Shown: piece by piece, positions 10,072 through 18,430 of the stretch
Layout of the letters: every line of letters begins with the position of its first letter
How positions within the stretch are numbered: the first letter of the stretch is position 1
NCBI GenBank assembly: GCA_963849635.1
Contig: CAWKIA010000045.1
Location: 186,001 to 250,000 of the forward strand
Length of the DNA: 64,000 nucleotides
DNA from: CAVRUD01 sp963849635
Lineage (GTDB): Bacteria; Chloroflexota; Chloroflexia; Thermomicrobiales; UBA6265
Direction: 5' to 3'
The notes under the pieces: generated by a model
The model's database searches: none
What the model was told of the DNA's origin: nothing
The model's input: the letters and a program-made list of their open reading frames with translations, nothing else
Position numbers and translations under genes: made by a program

Positions 10072-11004
10072 ATGGACGACGCGCAGTTCGATCGTTTGGC
10101 ACGCTCGTTCGCGCTCTCGCGGCGGAGCGCGGTGCGAGCCATTGCCGGTGGTATCGCCGGCATCATTGCGGGTGCCGCGCCGGCGGTCGCGGCGGCGAAG
10201 CCCGAGGACCCGTTCTACAGGGCTTTGAAGCCATGTGGACGCGGGGAGGAATGCGGGTCGAAGGCGCCGTGCGATCCGACCTTCCTGGTCTGCATGCCGA
10301 CGGAGTGCTTCGTCGATAAGGTGACCTATCAGCTCGGTGACTCGAACCCGGAGAACTACTGTCAGTTCTGCAACGCGAGCACCTATGACCACTGGTTGAA
10401 CCGGAGCAGGGGCGAGACCTGCCCAGATACGACTGGTAACCCGTGCATCGTCGATTTTGGAACGTGTTCCAAGAATGGCAAGTGCATCCTGGAGAACGTT
10501 CCGGACGGCATGTTCTGCGATCACGGTGGCATCTGTTGCGATGGCGAGTGCTGCGCTCCAGGGCTCTCGTGCGTGGATGGCAGGTGCCGCGCGTTCCAAG
10601 AAGATCCGGATGGTGGTCCGTTCGACGGTGGAGATGAGGACGATCCAGAGGAGGACGACAGTCCGCCGGACGAGGAGGATGAGGACGACGACGAAGGCAT
10701 TCCGGGCAATCCAGACCCGGGCGAGGGCTGCACAGGACCGGACTGCGCGCCAACGTGTCACATCGGGGAGGACGAGTGGGCCGACGGAGACGTCAACCCG
10801 CTGATGGAGTGCGAGGTCTGCGATCCGTCTCGGAACGCCAACGCTTGGTCGTTCGCGGAAGACAACACGTCGTGCGGCGGGGTACCAGACCGCTACTGCT
10901 GCCAGGGCATCTGCTGTGTTCCAGGACAGCGCTGTAGTCAGGCGGGGCTATGCGTCCTGAATGTTGATTTTGCCTGCCCTGGTCTGATCCCACCGGGTAA
11001 CTGA
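10072..11004 (+). CDS. Tat-exported cysteine-rich protein with acidic spacer
   Basis: 310 residues from an ATG with TGGAGAAAG upstream; I reject the GTG 15 bases earlier for lack of a ribosome site. Residues 15-45 are a twin-arginine signal (LSRRSAVRAIAGG followed by an Ala/Gly-rich helix ending AVAAAKP). The mature part has two Cys-rich blocks with many CC and CxxGxC motifs (ICCDGECCAPGLSC, YCCQGICCVPGQRC). They are separated by about 50 residues that are nearly all D, E, P and G. The paired blocks suggest a duplicated disulfide-bonded domain. Similar Tat-anchored Cys-rich proteins occur in Thermomicrobia, but I know no function. Tat export of a Cys-rich protein implies folding or disulfide formation before or soon after export. 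Confidence 0.8.
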   Translation: MDDAQFDRLARSFALSRRSAVRAIAGGIAGIIAGAAPAVAAAKPEDPFYRALKPCGRGEECGSKAPCDPTFLVCMPTECFVDKVTYQLGDSNPENYCQFCNASTYDHWLNRSRGETCPDTTGNPCIVDFGTCSKNGKCILENVPDGMFCDHGGICCDGECCAPGLSCVDGRCRAFQEDPDGGPFDGGDEDDPEEDDSPPDEEDEDDDEGIPGNPDPGEGCTGPDCAPTCHIGEDEWADGDVNPLMECEVCDPSRNANAWSFAEDNTSCGGVPDRYCCQGICCVPGQRCSQAGLCVLNVDFACPGLIPPGN

Positions 11005-11286
11005 CACGTGGGGCTCTCGCGTGAGTGTGCGAAGGGAGATCTCCATGCTCGCATCACTGTCGAGCGGTCCAACCCTGACGAGTAGCCACTTCCGACGCCT
11101 GTGCTCAGATTTGAGCCGCCACATCCCCCGCCCGCCTGTGGCAACGTCCACCTGCCAGTTCGATCAGTTCCTGGTTCAGGCGGTCGCTTGCGCGATGCCG
11201 AACGGGTTCTTGAGTTCATGCGTGCGGGAGGAGGTGTCCTGGTCCATAGATAACGTGGTCATGTCCCCCTGACCACAACGCCGAAA
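11005..11286. other. Intergenic region without recognisable gene
   Basis: About 280 bases between the Cys-rich protein and the terminator hairpin. It has short open frames on both strands but none with a ribosome site or natural composition, and I see no promoter or RNA I can defend. Confidence 0.5.
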
Positions 11287-11326
11287 ACGCGGCGGCCCGG
11301 GCTAATTGGCCCGGGCCGCTCCGCGT
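11287..11326 (-). terminator. Rho-independent-type terminator
   Basis: A perfect 11-bp stem (GCGGCCCGGGC with GCCCGGGCCGC, 6-base loop) is extended by ACGCG/CGCGT with a two-base bulge. Read on the minus strand it is followed by GTTTTCGG. It lies 22 bases after the stop of the Zn-ribbon gene, so it probably ends the lepB-to-Zn-ribbon unit. It could also stop plus-strand readthrough. Confidence 0.75.
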
Positions 11327-11347
11327 CTGTCAGTGTTGAAATGGGGT

Positions 11348-11734
11348 TTAGCCCTTGGCGAAGTGCTTGAGGAAGTCGCCGTCGAAGTCCTGGAGGAACT
11401 CGTGCATGTCGAGGACGTCGTGGGCGTCGACCCGTTCGCCCTGCTGGGCGCTGGCCTCGGCCAGCTCGGCGATCTCAACGGGCTCGGCCACGCCGGTGGC
11501 CTCCTCGTGCAGCCGCCGGAGGGCCAGACGGGCCTCATCCGGGTCACCGTCTTTGAGGACGGCCGCCACGTAGTTACGTGCATGGCAGTCGGTGCATTCG
11601 ACCAGCATCATCCACATGTCGGACTTGCGGGAGACGACGGAGATGTCGTCGGTGTCGTAGTCGTGGTGGCAAACGGAGCAGCGGTGCATCCGATTGAGGA
11701 CGATCCGCTTGATCTGAACTTCCGAGGTATCCAT
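11348..11734 (-). CDS. Small zinc-ribbon protein
   Basis: 128 residues of unknown function. Two CxxC pairs (HRCSVCHHDYD near residue 20 and VECTDCHARNYV near residue 48) form a likely zinc ribbon. The remainder is helical and acidic, ending MHEFLQDFDGDFLKHFAKG. GGAG lies upstream of the ATG. It sits 50 bases after the bifunctional-nuclease gene and before a strong terminator, so the two are probably co-transcribed. A role in nucleic-acid binding is possible but only inferred. Confidence 0.7.
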   Translation of the reverse strand: MDTSEVQIKRIVLNRMHRCSVCHHDYDTDDISVVSRKSDMWMMLVECTDCHARNYVAAVLKDGDPDEARLALRRLHEEATGVAEPVEIAELAEASAQQGERVDAHDVLDMHEFLQDFDGDFLKHFAKG

Positions 11735-11784
11735 GAGATCTCCGCTGGGGACCGGGCCGGGCCCGATTCCCCGCGTAGGGCGAA

Positions 11785-12336
11785 TTAGGACCTTTGCCGC
11801 TTGTCGAAATCGTCCAGGTCCAGGGTGTTGATGAAGTCCCTGAACACCGAAAGACGCTCTTCGTCGGCGGGGCTGACATTTTCCGTTTCAAGGGCCGGGG
11901 TGGCAGCCGCCTCCTCTTCCGCGTCGTCGCCGTCGCCGTTGAGGGTGACGCCCGCCCGGTCCATGACCGATTCATCGACCAGGATCGGGACGTGGGCGCG
12001 CACGGCGAGGGCAATCGCATCGCTGGGGCGAGAGTCGAGTTCGACCGAACGTCCGTTTTGGGCGACCACGATGCGGGCATAGAAGACATCGGCGTTGAGG
12101 TCGGTCACGAGGATGCGCTCGACCATCCCGCCGAGGTCGCCGATGGCGTTCTTGAGGAGGTCATAGGGCAGGGGCCGCGCAGTAGCCTGGCCCTGAAGCT
12201 CCATCGCAATCGCGTCGGCTTCGTACTGCCCGATCCAGATCGGAAGATGGCGGTCGCCGTTGACCTCTTTGAGGATCACGACCCGGTGCTGCGTGACCAG
12301 GCTCACCCGGATGCTTTCGACGACGGTTTCGATCAT
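11785..12336 (-). CDS. Bifunctional nuclease (BFN, DUF151) family protein
   Basis: 183 residues from the ATG at 12336, which has GAAGGGG seven bases upstream; an open frame extends 57 codons further upstream but lacks a start site and natural composition. The BFN core is clear: VVILKEVNGDRHLPIWIGQYEADAIA near the N-terminus and VELDSRPSDAIALAVRAHVPILV in the middle. The last 60 residues are acidic. Family members are described as DNase/RNase or are linked to stress responses; the biochemical role here is unproven. It lies between lepB and a Zn-ribbon gene on the same strand. Confidence 0.85.
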   Translation of the reverse strand: MIETVVESIRVSLVTQHRVVILKEVNGDRHLPIWIGQYEADAIAMELQGQATARPLPYDLLKNAIGDLGGMVERILVTDLNADVFYARIVVAQNGRSVELDSRPSDAIALAVRAHVPILVDESVMDRAGVTLNGDGDDAEEEAAATPALETENVSPADEERLSVFRDFINTLDLDDFDKRQRS

Positions 12337-12507
12337 GCAGAGACCCCTTCGGCTCCTGCCGAGCGCCCGCTGAACCCCGCAGTCGATGGAGTTGGCGAGC
12401 GGGGGGACGACCGACTCACCGGTTGGCGAGTCCACAAACGAGGTGTACCCCGTCTTCATCCATTCTACCGTTCCGACAAGGGCCAAACAATGGACGTAAC
12501 TGGTCAT

Positions 12508-13293
12508 CTATCGATCGCTGATCTCCGGATAATCGTAATGGTCGACGATGCCGACCTCGTCCATCGGCCAGTAGCCGATCCAGGCTTTGCCGATGATGCT
12601 ATCGACATCGACCACACCGAAGGCCCTGGAATCAGAGCTGTTGTTGCGGTTGTCCCCCAGGACGTAGATGTGGCCTTCGGGGACGACGACATCGCAGTAG
12701 TTGCCGCGGCATTCGGTCCCCTCGATGATGTACGGCTCGTTCAGCTGGATGCCATCGATGAAGACGTTCTCGCCTTCGAAGGTGACTCTCTCCCCCGGCA
12801 ATCCGATAACGCGCTTGATGTACGGCTTGTCAGATGAGGCAACCGGCGGGTTGAAGACGATGATGTCGCCGCGCTCCGGCGGGTGGAACGGGTAGACGAT
12901 GTCTTCGCTGTCCCGTTCAACGAACGGTAGCGCATCGAGCAAGCCGTTCTTGTCGAAGTGGAAGTAGACGTTTCGGTTGACCAGAAGCATTTCGCCATCG
13001 GCCAGGTTTGGAATCATGCTTTCGCCGTCGACCCGGAAGTTGAGGACGATCAGGCGGACGCCGACGAAGATGACCAGGGCGAGGAGCAGCGTCTCGACGA
13101 TCTCGCGGATTGCGCGACCGCCAGACTTCGCGGGCTTCTTCGTGCTCGCGTCCGCGTCCAGAGGGACATCATCCGTAGAGGTGGCAGGGACAATTCCGTT
13201 GCTGTCGCGGAAACCGTTCTCGCTGGTCCGGTCCTGATCGAGTCCCGGCCGGTTAGGCTGCTCGGCCGCGACTCGAGCCTGTTCGCTGTCCAT
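12508..13293 (-). CDS. lepB: Signal peptidase I
   Basis: 261 residues. It cleaves signal peptides from exported pre-proteins at the outer face of the membrane. Residues 1-58 are a polar cytoplasmic tail, followed by one transmembrane helix (about 64-86). The catalytic Ser is S92 in DGESMIPNL and the general base is K160 in YIKRVIGLPGE. The later boxes RGDIIVF and YVLGDNRNNSSDSRAFG are also present, so all catalytic boxes are intact. The single-helix topology is that of Gram-positive-type enzymes. It lies downstream of secG and tatA on the same strand, which makes an export cluster. Confidence 0.96.
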   Translation of the reverse strand: MDSEQARVAAEQPNRPGLDQDRTSENGFRDSNGIVPATSTDDVPLDADASTKKPAKSGGRAIREIVETLLLALVIFVGVRLIVLNFRVDGESMIPNLADGEMLLVNRNVYFHFDKNGLLDALPFVERDSEDIVYPFHPPERGDIIVFNPPVASSDKPYIKRVIGLPGERVTFEGENVFIDGIQLNEPYIIEGTECRGNYCDVVVPEGHIYVLGDNRNNSSDSRAFGVVDVDSIIGKAWIGYWPMDEVGIVDHYDYPEISDR

Positions 13294-13417
13294 GCGCTGG
13301 TCGTGCTTTCTCGATGATCGGGGCGCGGTGCGCCTCGGGGAGTGTCAGGCTGGGATGATAGCGGGGCGAGTGAGGGCCGAACAAGCCCAGAGCGCTGATG
13401 GCATGCCCGGAAACGCC

Positions 13418-13448
13418 ACATGGCGATCGCCCCGGGCGATCGCCATGT
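13418..13448. repeat. 31-bp near-perfect palindrome
   Basis: ACATGGCGATCGCCC and GGGCGATCGCCATGT are exact reverse complements around a single central base at 13433. The palindrome contains GCGATCGC twice. It lies between the end of tatA and the start of lepB, so it could be a terminator-like hairpin, an mRNA stabiliser or a protein site. Confidence 0.85.
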
Positions 13449-13477
13449 TGAGCAAGAAGCTGAATTGTCGCGTCGAC

Positions 13478-13717
13478 CTAGATCTCGTCGGCGCGCATCT
13501 CGCGGGTCTCGATCCGGTTGGAGACCGGCTCGTCGCGGCGAGTGGCTTTGCTGGCGGTCGTCGTGGTGTCGAGCTCGCCTTCGCCCTCAGAGTTGGTCTT
13601 GAATTCCTTGATGCCCTTGCCGAGAGCACCACCGATTTCCGGCAACTTGCCGGCGCCGAAGATGATGATAACGATGACGAGGATAATCGTGAGTTCTTGC
13701 CACCCGAGACCGGCCAT
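13478..13717 (-). CDS. tatA: Twin-arginine translocase subunit TatA/E
   Basis: 79 residues. It forms the pore-like part of the Tat system that exports folded proteins. The N-terminal helix LGWQELTIILVIVIIIFGAGKLPEIGGALGKGIKEFK shows the short membrane segment, the FG hinge and the amphipathic helix of TatA. The tail is charged and unstructured. The ATG follows a CAGGAGGAA ribosome site. tatC is not in the window. Several predicted Tat substrates are (10072, 18431, 24063, 43610), which supports an active pathway. Confidence 0.95.
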   Translation of the reverse strand: MAGLGWQELTIILVIVIIIFGAGKLPEIGGALGKGIKEFKTNSEGEGELDTTTTASKATRRDEPVSNRIETREMRADEI

Positions 13718-13865
13718 AACGTGTGTTCCTCCTGAGCTGCCAGTACCTTAAATGGTCGGAGGCAGCTGCACGGTTGTGGAGTCGTCTCCTGACGCCGCGA
13801 GTATAACGACCGCCGCATCGGAGTGCCAGAGTAAGGCACCTAATTGACGGATCGATGCCGCCGGT

Positions 13866-14087
13866 CTAGTGGACCAGGCTGGAGATGATGGCCATGACGA
13901 CGAAGGCGACCGCCAGGATGATGGTGAACTGGAAGAGCGATTTTTCGACTCCGCGGCGGGTGCGATTGATCGAGTCGCTGCCGCCGCCGAATGCGCCGCT
14001 GAAGGAGGAACCCTTCGTTTGGAGCAGAATGACAGAGATCAACATGATCGAGAGCAAGATCATGGCGATGTTGATCGCGGTATTCAC
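13866..14087 (-). CDS. secG: Preprotein translocase subunit SecG
   Basis: 73 residues, normal for SecG, an accessory subunit of SecYEG. It has two hydrophobic helices (about 5-22 and 52-71) joined by the conserved loop LLQTKGSSFSGAFGGG. It starts at a GTG with GGGAAGGA upstream. The pgk gene lies just before it on the same strand, with a repeat element in between, an arrangement of glycolytic genes and secG that is common in bacteria. Confidence 0.95.
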   Translation of the reverse strand: MNTAINIAMILLSIMLISVILLQTKGSSFSGAFGGGSDSINRTRRGVEKSLFQFTIILAVAFVVMAIISSLVH

Positions 14088-14268
14088 GGACGTCCTTCCC
14101 TACGAACCCTGGTATTAGCGAACACGCCCATTAGACGAGCGGAGACCGACCATTTTTTGGCCCGCGTGTCTGCGTGTGATGGAAAGCTACCACCTGGACG
14201 TGTCTGGATACAACGACCAGTGGCGACAATCAGAGAGTGCGGTGCAGTTGGTGCCTCGTACGGTCGCT

Positions 14269-14350
14269 GTAGCGGCGCGATTCATCGCGCCTACGTCCCC
14301 AACGCGAACGCCGCCATTGGGCAGCTGGGCGCGATGAATCGCGCCCCTAC
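14269..14350. repeat. Inverted repeat, GCGATTCATCGC family
   Basis: GTAGCGGCGCGATTCATCGCG at 14269 is matched in inverse by CGCGATGAATCGCGCCCCTAC ending about 14350, around a ~36-base insert with AACGCGAACG. A close copy lies at 51802-51885 and a diverged one at 34958-35040. It occupies most of the secG-pgk gap. Confidence 0.85.
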
Positions 14351-14370
14351 GTTGTGACAGGCGTTGATCC

Positions 14371-15549
14371 TCACACCTCCGGAATGATTGCTACGCCGGG
14401 AAGTTCTTTGCCTTCGACGAATTCGAGGGAGGCGCCGCCGCCGGTTGAGACGTGGGTGATCTTGTCTGCGAGTCCCAGTTCTTCCAGGGCCGCGACCGAG
14501 TCGCCGCCGCCGACGACGCTGGTCGCGCCGGAGGTCGCGACCGCCTGGGCGACGGCTTTCGTGCCGGCGGCAAACGGTGGCCGCTCGAAGACGCCCATCG
14601 GGCCGTTCCAAAAGATGGTTTTCGCCCCGGAGATCACGTCGGCGTAGGCACGTTGCGACTCTGAACCGATGTCGAAGATCGACATGTCTCCGGCGACGGC
14701 ATCGACAGGGATCTCGCGACCGGAGCCGGCGTCGATGTCCTCCGCGACGATGACATCAGTCGGAAGGTGGACGGCGATGTCGCGCTGAGTTGCCTTTTTG
14801 AGGAGGTTGCGGGCTTCGTCGCATAGGTCTGGCTCCGCAAGTGACTTGCCGATCCCTATGTCCTGGGCAAGCAAGAACGTGTTGGCCATTCCGCCGCCCA
14901 CGATGAGGCCGTCGACCTTGTCGAGCAGGTTTCCGATCACACCGAGTTTGTCGGAGACCTTGGCCCCGCCGAGGATGGCGATAAAAGGCCGTTCAGGGCC
15001 TTCCAGCAGCCGCCCGAGCGCTTCCAACTCGTCGAGCATCAGCAGGCCCGCGAAAACAGGAAGGTGATGAGCGATCCCTTCGGTAGAAGCGTGGGCGCGA
15101 TGGGCCGCGCCGAAAGCGTCGTTGACGAAGAGGTCGGCCAATGCGGCGAGAGCCTGGGCGAACTCGGGGTCGTTCTTCTCTTCGCGGGGATCGAAACGCA
15201 GGTTTTCGAGGAGGAGAACGTCGCTTGGCCCGAGATTGGAAACAGCCTCATCGACGGCCGGGCCGATGATGTCGGGAACGGCCGTTACCGGCATGTCGAT
15301 GAGTGTGCTGAGGTGGCTGGCGATGGGAGCAAGGCGGAGATTGTCGACTGGTTTGCCCTTTGGCCGGCCAAGATGGCTGGCCAGGATGACGCGGGCGCCA
15401 CGTCCACGCAGGAGTTGGATTGTGGGGATGGCGGCTCGGATACGGGTGTCGTCGGTGATCTGGCCGTCAACGAGAGGGACATTGAAGTCGACGCGAACGA
15501 AGACGCGCCGGTCGGTCACCTCGGCTGAGCGAACCGAGCGTTTGGCCAT
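14371..15549 (-). CDS. pgk: Phosphoglycerate kinase
   Basis: 392 residues. It transfers phosphate from 1,3-bisphosphoglycerate to ADP in lower glycolysis. The ATG at 15549 has AAGGAG seven bases upstream; the frame stays open further upstream but without a site. Family signatures are RVFVRVDFNVPLVDGQ at the N-terminus, ILASHLGRPKG, LLLENLRFDPREEKNDPEFA, AILGGAKVSDKLGVI, and the nucleotide loop FWNGPMGVFE and STGGGASLEF near the C-terminus. It follows gap, as in many glycolytic operons, but the gap-pgk spacer of 186 bases contains hairpins that may set their expression ratio. Confidence 0.97.
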   Translation of the reverse strand: MAKRSVRSAEVTDRRVFVRVDFNVPLVDGQITDDTRIRAAIPTIQLLRGRGARVILASHLGRPKGKPVDNLRLAPIASHLSTLIDMPVTAVPDIIGPAVDEAVSNLGPSDVLLLENLRFDPREEKNDPEFAQALAALADLFVNDAFGAAHRAHASTEGIAHHLPVFAGLLMLDELEALGRLLEGPERPFIAILGGAKVSDKLGVIGNLLDKVDGLIVGGGMANTFLLAQDIGIGKSLAEPDLCDEARNLLKKATQRDIAVHLPTDVIVAEDIDAGSGREIPVDAVAGDMSIFDIGSESQRAYADVISGAKTIFWNGPMGVFERPPFAAGTKAVAQAVATSGATSVVGGGDSVAALEELGLADKITHVSTGGGASLEFVEGKELPGVAIIPEV

Positions 15550-15594
15550 GGCGGGGCTCCTTGCCTGATGGGACGAGTGCGGTCTGGTGGACGA

Positions 15595-15614
15595 CGCCAG
15601 GTTGAAACCTGGCG
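15595..15614. repeat. GGTTGAAACC hairpin
   Basis: CGCCAGGTT-GA-AACCTGGCG is a 9-bp perfect inverted repeat in the gap-pgk spacer. The same GGTTGAAACC centre with different outer arms occurs at 30865-30884. Confidence 0.75.
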
Positions 15615-15705
15615 CTGAACCTACAAAGTTCCTCCGGGACTTGCGGCGAGGCGGGTGGACGTGCCCGGGATCGGGATCAACCACAGAGGGGTTTCGTAGG
15701 TCTAG

Positions 15706-15725
15706 CCCCGGATTTCGACCCGGGG
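15706..15725. repeat. CCCCGG hairpin
   Basis: CCCCGG and CCGGGG flank ATTTCGAC just after the gap stop codon. It may be a weak terminator or an mRNA end structure, and it resembles the GGTTGAAACC hairpins nearby. Confidence 0.5.
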
Positions 15726-15735
15726 TCTCGTGTCG

Positions 15736-16764
15736 CTACTCGGTGGGGAAGCCGGCTTCGCAGACCAGAGCGGCAAGGTCGGCCACGCGGCAGGAGTAGC
15801 CCCACTCGTTGTCGTACCAGGCGATGACTTTGACGAGGTTGTCGCCGAGGACCATGGTCGACTGGCCATCGACGATCGATGAGCGGGAGTCCTGACGGTA
15901 ATCGCTGGAGACGAGTGGCTCGTCGGAGTAGCCGAGGATGCCCTGCATGGCATCGCTCTCGGCTGCCTCAGCGAAGGCGCGGTTGAGTTCCTCGACAGTT
16001 GTGCCCTGCTCAGTCTCGGCGACGAAGTCGATGATCGAGACCGTTGGGGTGGGGACGCGCAAGGAGAACCCGTCGAACTTGCCCTTCAGCTCAGGGATGA
16101 CCAGAGCGAGGGCGCGGGCGGCGCCGGTGCTGGTCGGGATGATGTTGGTGGCGGCGGCGCGGGCGCGGCGCAGATCGCTGTGTGGCCCGTCGAGGATCAC
16201 CTGGTCGTTGGTGTAGGAGTGGACGGTGGTCATCAGGCCGCGGCGGATGCCGAAGCGGTCGAGGACGACCTTTGCCACTGGGGCCAGGCAGTTGGTCGTG
16301 CAGGAAGCGTTGGAGATTATGGTGTGCTGGGCCGGGTCGTACTGCTCTTCGTTGACACCGAGGACGATGGTCAAGTCCTCACCCTTGGCGGGGGCGGAGA
16401 TGATGACCTTTTTGGCGCCGGAAGTGATGTGGCCGCGTGCCTTGTCGGCGTCGGTGAAGCGGCCGGTCGACTCGATCACCAGATCGACATCGACCGATTC
16501 CCACGGGATGGCGGCGGGATCGCGCTCAGCAAAGACCTTGATCGCATTGCCGTTGACCGAGATGCCGTCTTCGTTCGAGCCGATCTCGGCGTCGTAACGG
16601 CCGTAGGTGGAGTCGTATTTGAGGAGGTGAGCGAGGGACTTTGAGTCGGTGAGGTCATTGACTGCTACAACCTGCATCAGGTCGCTGAAGCCGCCCTCGT
16701 CGATCGCCTTGTAGACCTGACGGCCGATGCGGCCAAAGCCGTTGATGCCGATCCTGGTCGCCAT
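15736..16764 (-). CDS. gap: Glyceraldehyde-3-phosphate dehydrogenase, type I
   Basis: 342 residues, phosphorylating NAD(P)-dependent GAPDH. The N-terminal Rossmann motif is IGINGFGRIGRQ. The catalytic C155 lies in SNASCTTNCLAP, and the later WYDNEWGYSCRV segment is also conserved. It is encoded between yvcK, nine bases upstream, and pgk downstream on the same strand. The ATG is preceded by GGAG at a longer than usual distance, so translation may partly depend on readthrough from yvcK. Confidence 0.97.
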   Translation of the reverse strand: MATRIGINGFGRIGRQVYKAIDEGGFSDLMQVVAVNDLTDSKSLAHLLKYDSTYGRYDAEIGSNEDGISVNGNAIKVFAERDPAAIPWESVDVDLVIESTGRFTDADKARGHITSGAKKVIISAPAKGEDLTIVLGVNEEQYDPAQHTIISNASCTTNCLAPVAKVVLDRFGIRRGLMTTVHSYTNDQVILDGPHSDLRRARAAATNIIPTSTGAARALALVIPELKGKFDGFSLRVPTPTVSIIDFVAETEQGTTVEELNRAFAEAAESDAMQGILGYSDEPLVSSDYRQDSRSSIVDGQSTMVLGDNLVKVIAWYDNEWGYSCRVADLAALVCEAGFPTE

Positions 16765-16773
16765 GTTGCTGAT

Positions 16774-18177
16774 CTACTCCCTGTTTGCACCAAATGAGAC
16801 AAGGGTGCCGCGCTCGCCCGTGCTGGTAGGCACGGGCGCCGACCGCGACCGGTGAAGGTCAAGGTCGGACGGCAGATCGCCGCGCCACTGTTGCGACTCG
16901 TCTACAACCCCGCCCCGCGCGATCTCGAGCAGGGCGGCGGTGAGTTTCGTGGGATCGTGGCGGAGGGGATTGCGGTCGCTGACAACGTCGCGAGTCACGA
17001 TTTTGATGTCGCGGCCGATGCGGTGGAGGTCTTCGGGGATGACCGGTTCGACGCCGAGGTCGGGGCCGATGGCGGCGATCGAGGCCGGATTGCTATTGAT
17101 CAAGACGTAGTCGATGACGTGCTCACCGACATGCTCGACGACCGCTCGGACGTGGTCGGCCGCGCCGAAGTGGTCGGTTTCGCCTTCCTGCGTGGCGACA
17201 TTGCAGACATAGACCACCGTGCCCCCGGACCAGCGAATCGACTCGGTGATTCCGGCGACCATCAGGTTAGGGAGGACACTGGTGTAAAGGCTGCCGGGAC
17301 CGAGGATGATGAGATCGGCGTTGAGGATGGCGCCCAGGGCCGGCTGGTAGCCGGGCGGATTGTCGGGGCCAAGGAAGACCCGCTTGATCGGGGCAGTCTT
17401 GTGGGCAATGGAGGATTCGCCCTGGATGACCGTGCCGTCGATTAGCTCGGCGTAGAGATCGACGTTCTCGAGGGTCGAGGGGAGGACGCGGCCCCGGATT
17501 GCCAACACTTTGGCCGACTCGATCACTGCCCGCTCGAAGCTACCGGTCACCTGGGCCAGCGCGGTGATGAAGAGGTTGCCGAAGGAGTGGCCGTTGAGGG
17601 TAGAGCCGTCGGCTTTGAAGCGATATTGGAAGAGTTGATTGACCAGCGACTCGTCATCGGCAAGGGCGGTGATGCAGTTGCGGATATCGCCCGGGGCTGG
17701 GATGTCGAACTCACTGCGGATGCGGCCGGTACTGCCGCCGTCGTCGGCGACGGTGACGATGGCTGTGAGGTTGAGGTTTTCGAGCTTGAGGCCGCGGAGG
17801 AGGTTGGAGAGGCCGGTGCCGCCGCCGATGGTGACAATGTTCATCTCAGTCGGGGCCGGACCAAATCGATGTTCGGCGACGATCTGGGCCAGGCCACGGT
17901 CCGTGGTGGAGAGGGCCATCAAGGGGCCCAGGACCGCGCGGCCGAGTTTCCAAACCGAGAACCAGAGGACGGCGACACCGCCGCCAAGGAGGATGAACTC
18001 GCGGTAGGGGTGGGCGATGAATTGGAGGGTGACGGTCTGAACGAACCCGGTCAGGGAAGAGGGGAAATCGATAGTGCGATAAGCCCAGGCCAGGCCCATT
18101 GCCAGGGCAAGGCTGCACAGAGTCATGCTGAGGAGGAAGAGGATGACCCAGCGCTTGATCAGCATGCCGGGTCGCAT
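16774..18177 (-). CDS. yvcK: YvcK/CofD-like protein with N-terminal membrane domain
   Basis: 467 residues from the ATG at 18177. The open frame continues upstream, but that part has no natural composition; a start a little upstream of 18177 cannot be excluded. Two transmembrane helices (about residues 8-30 and 45-70) precede a soluble YvcK domain with IVTIGGGTGLSNLLRGLK, VADDGGSTGRIRSEF, PAPGDIRNCI, GHSFGNLFI and GPGSLYTSVLPNL. YvcK binds UDP-sugars in Bacillus and is needed on gluconeogenic carbon and for envelope integrity. Its placement directly before gap and pgk fits a link to glycolysis/gluconeogenesis. The membrane anchor is less usual than the soluble form. Confidence 0.9.
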   Translation of the reverse strand: MRPGMLIKRWVILFLLSMTLCSLALAMGLAWAYRTIDFPSSLTGFVQTVTLQFIAHPYREFILLGGGVAVLWFSVWKLGRAVLGPLMALSTTDRGLAQIVAEHRFGPAPTEMNIVTIGGGTGLSNLLRGLKLENLNLTAIVTVADDGGSTGRIRSEFDIPAPGDIRNCITALADDESLVNQLFQYRFKADGSTLNGHSFGNLFITALAQVTGSFERAVIESAKVLAIRGRVLPSTLENVDLYAELIDGTVIQGESSIAHKTAPIKRVFLGPDNPPGYQPALGAILNADLIILGPGSLYTSVLPNLMVAGITESIRWSGGTVVYVCNVATQEGETDHFGAADHVRAVVEHVGEHVIDYVLINSNPASIAAIGPDLGVEPVIPEDLHRIGRDIKIVTRDVVSDRNPLRHDPTKLTAALLEIARGGVVDESQQWRGDLPSDLDLHRSRSAPVPTSTGERGTLVSFGANRE

Positions 18178-18430
18178 CCACGTGCGCCAACTAGCCAGAT
18201 TCCACTCCCTTCCCCACCACCGGCCGCCGGGCCGCGTTCCGAGTTCATCGCCACCGGGGCGTGGGTTTTGGAGTATAGCACTCGCTCTGATCGTCACTTC
18301 CAAATGTGAAACGTGCGTACGGACGTGGCACAAGTACCGGAGTCTGGACCGGAGACCGACGACGTGAATCCGCGAGGCCGGTCTACAATCTGTCGTTGAA
18401 CGAACGAAGCTGATCCGGAAAGGGAGCATT

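Noticed and set aside
11794..12837. 347-codon plus-strand frame
   Set aside because: Antisense to the bifunctional nuclease and lepB, both of which are clear on the other strand.
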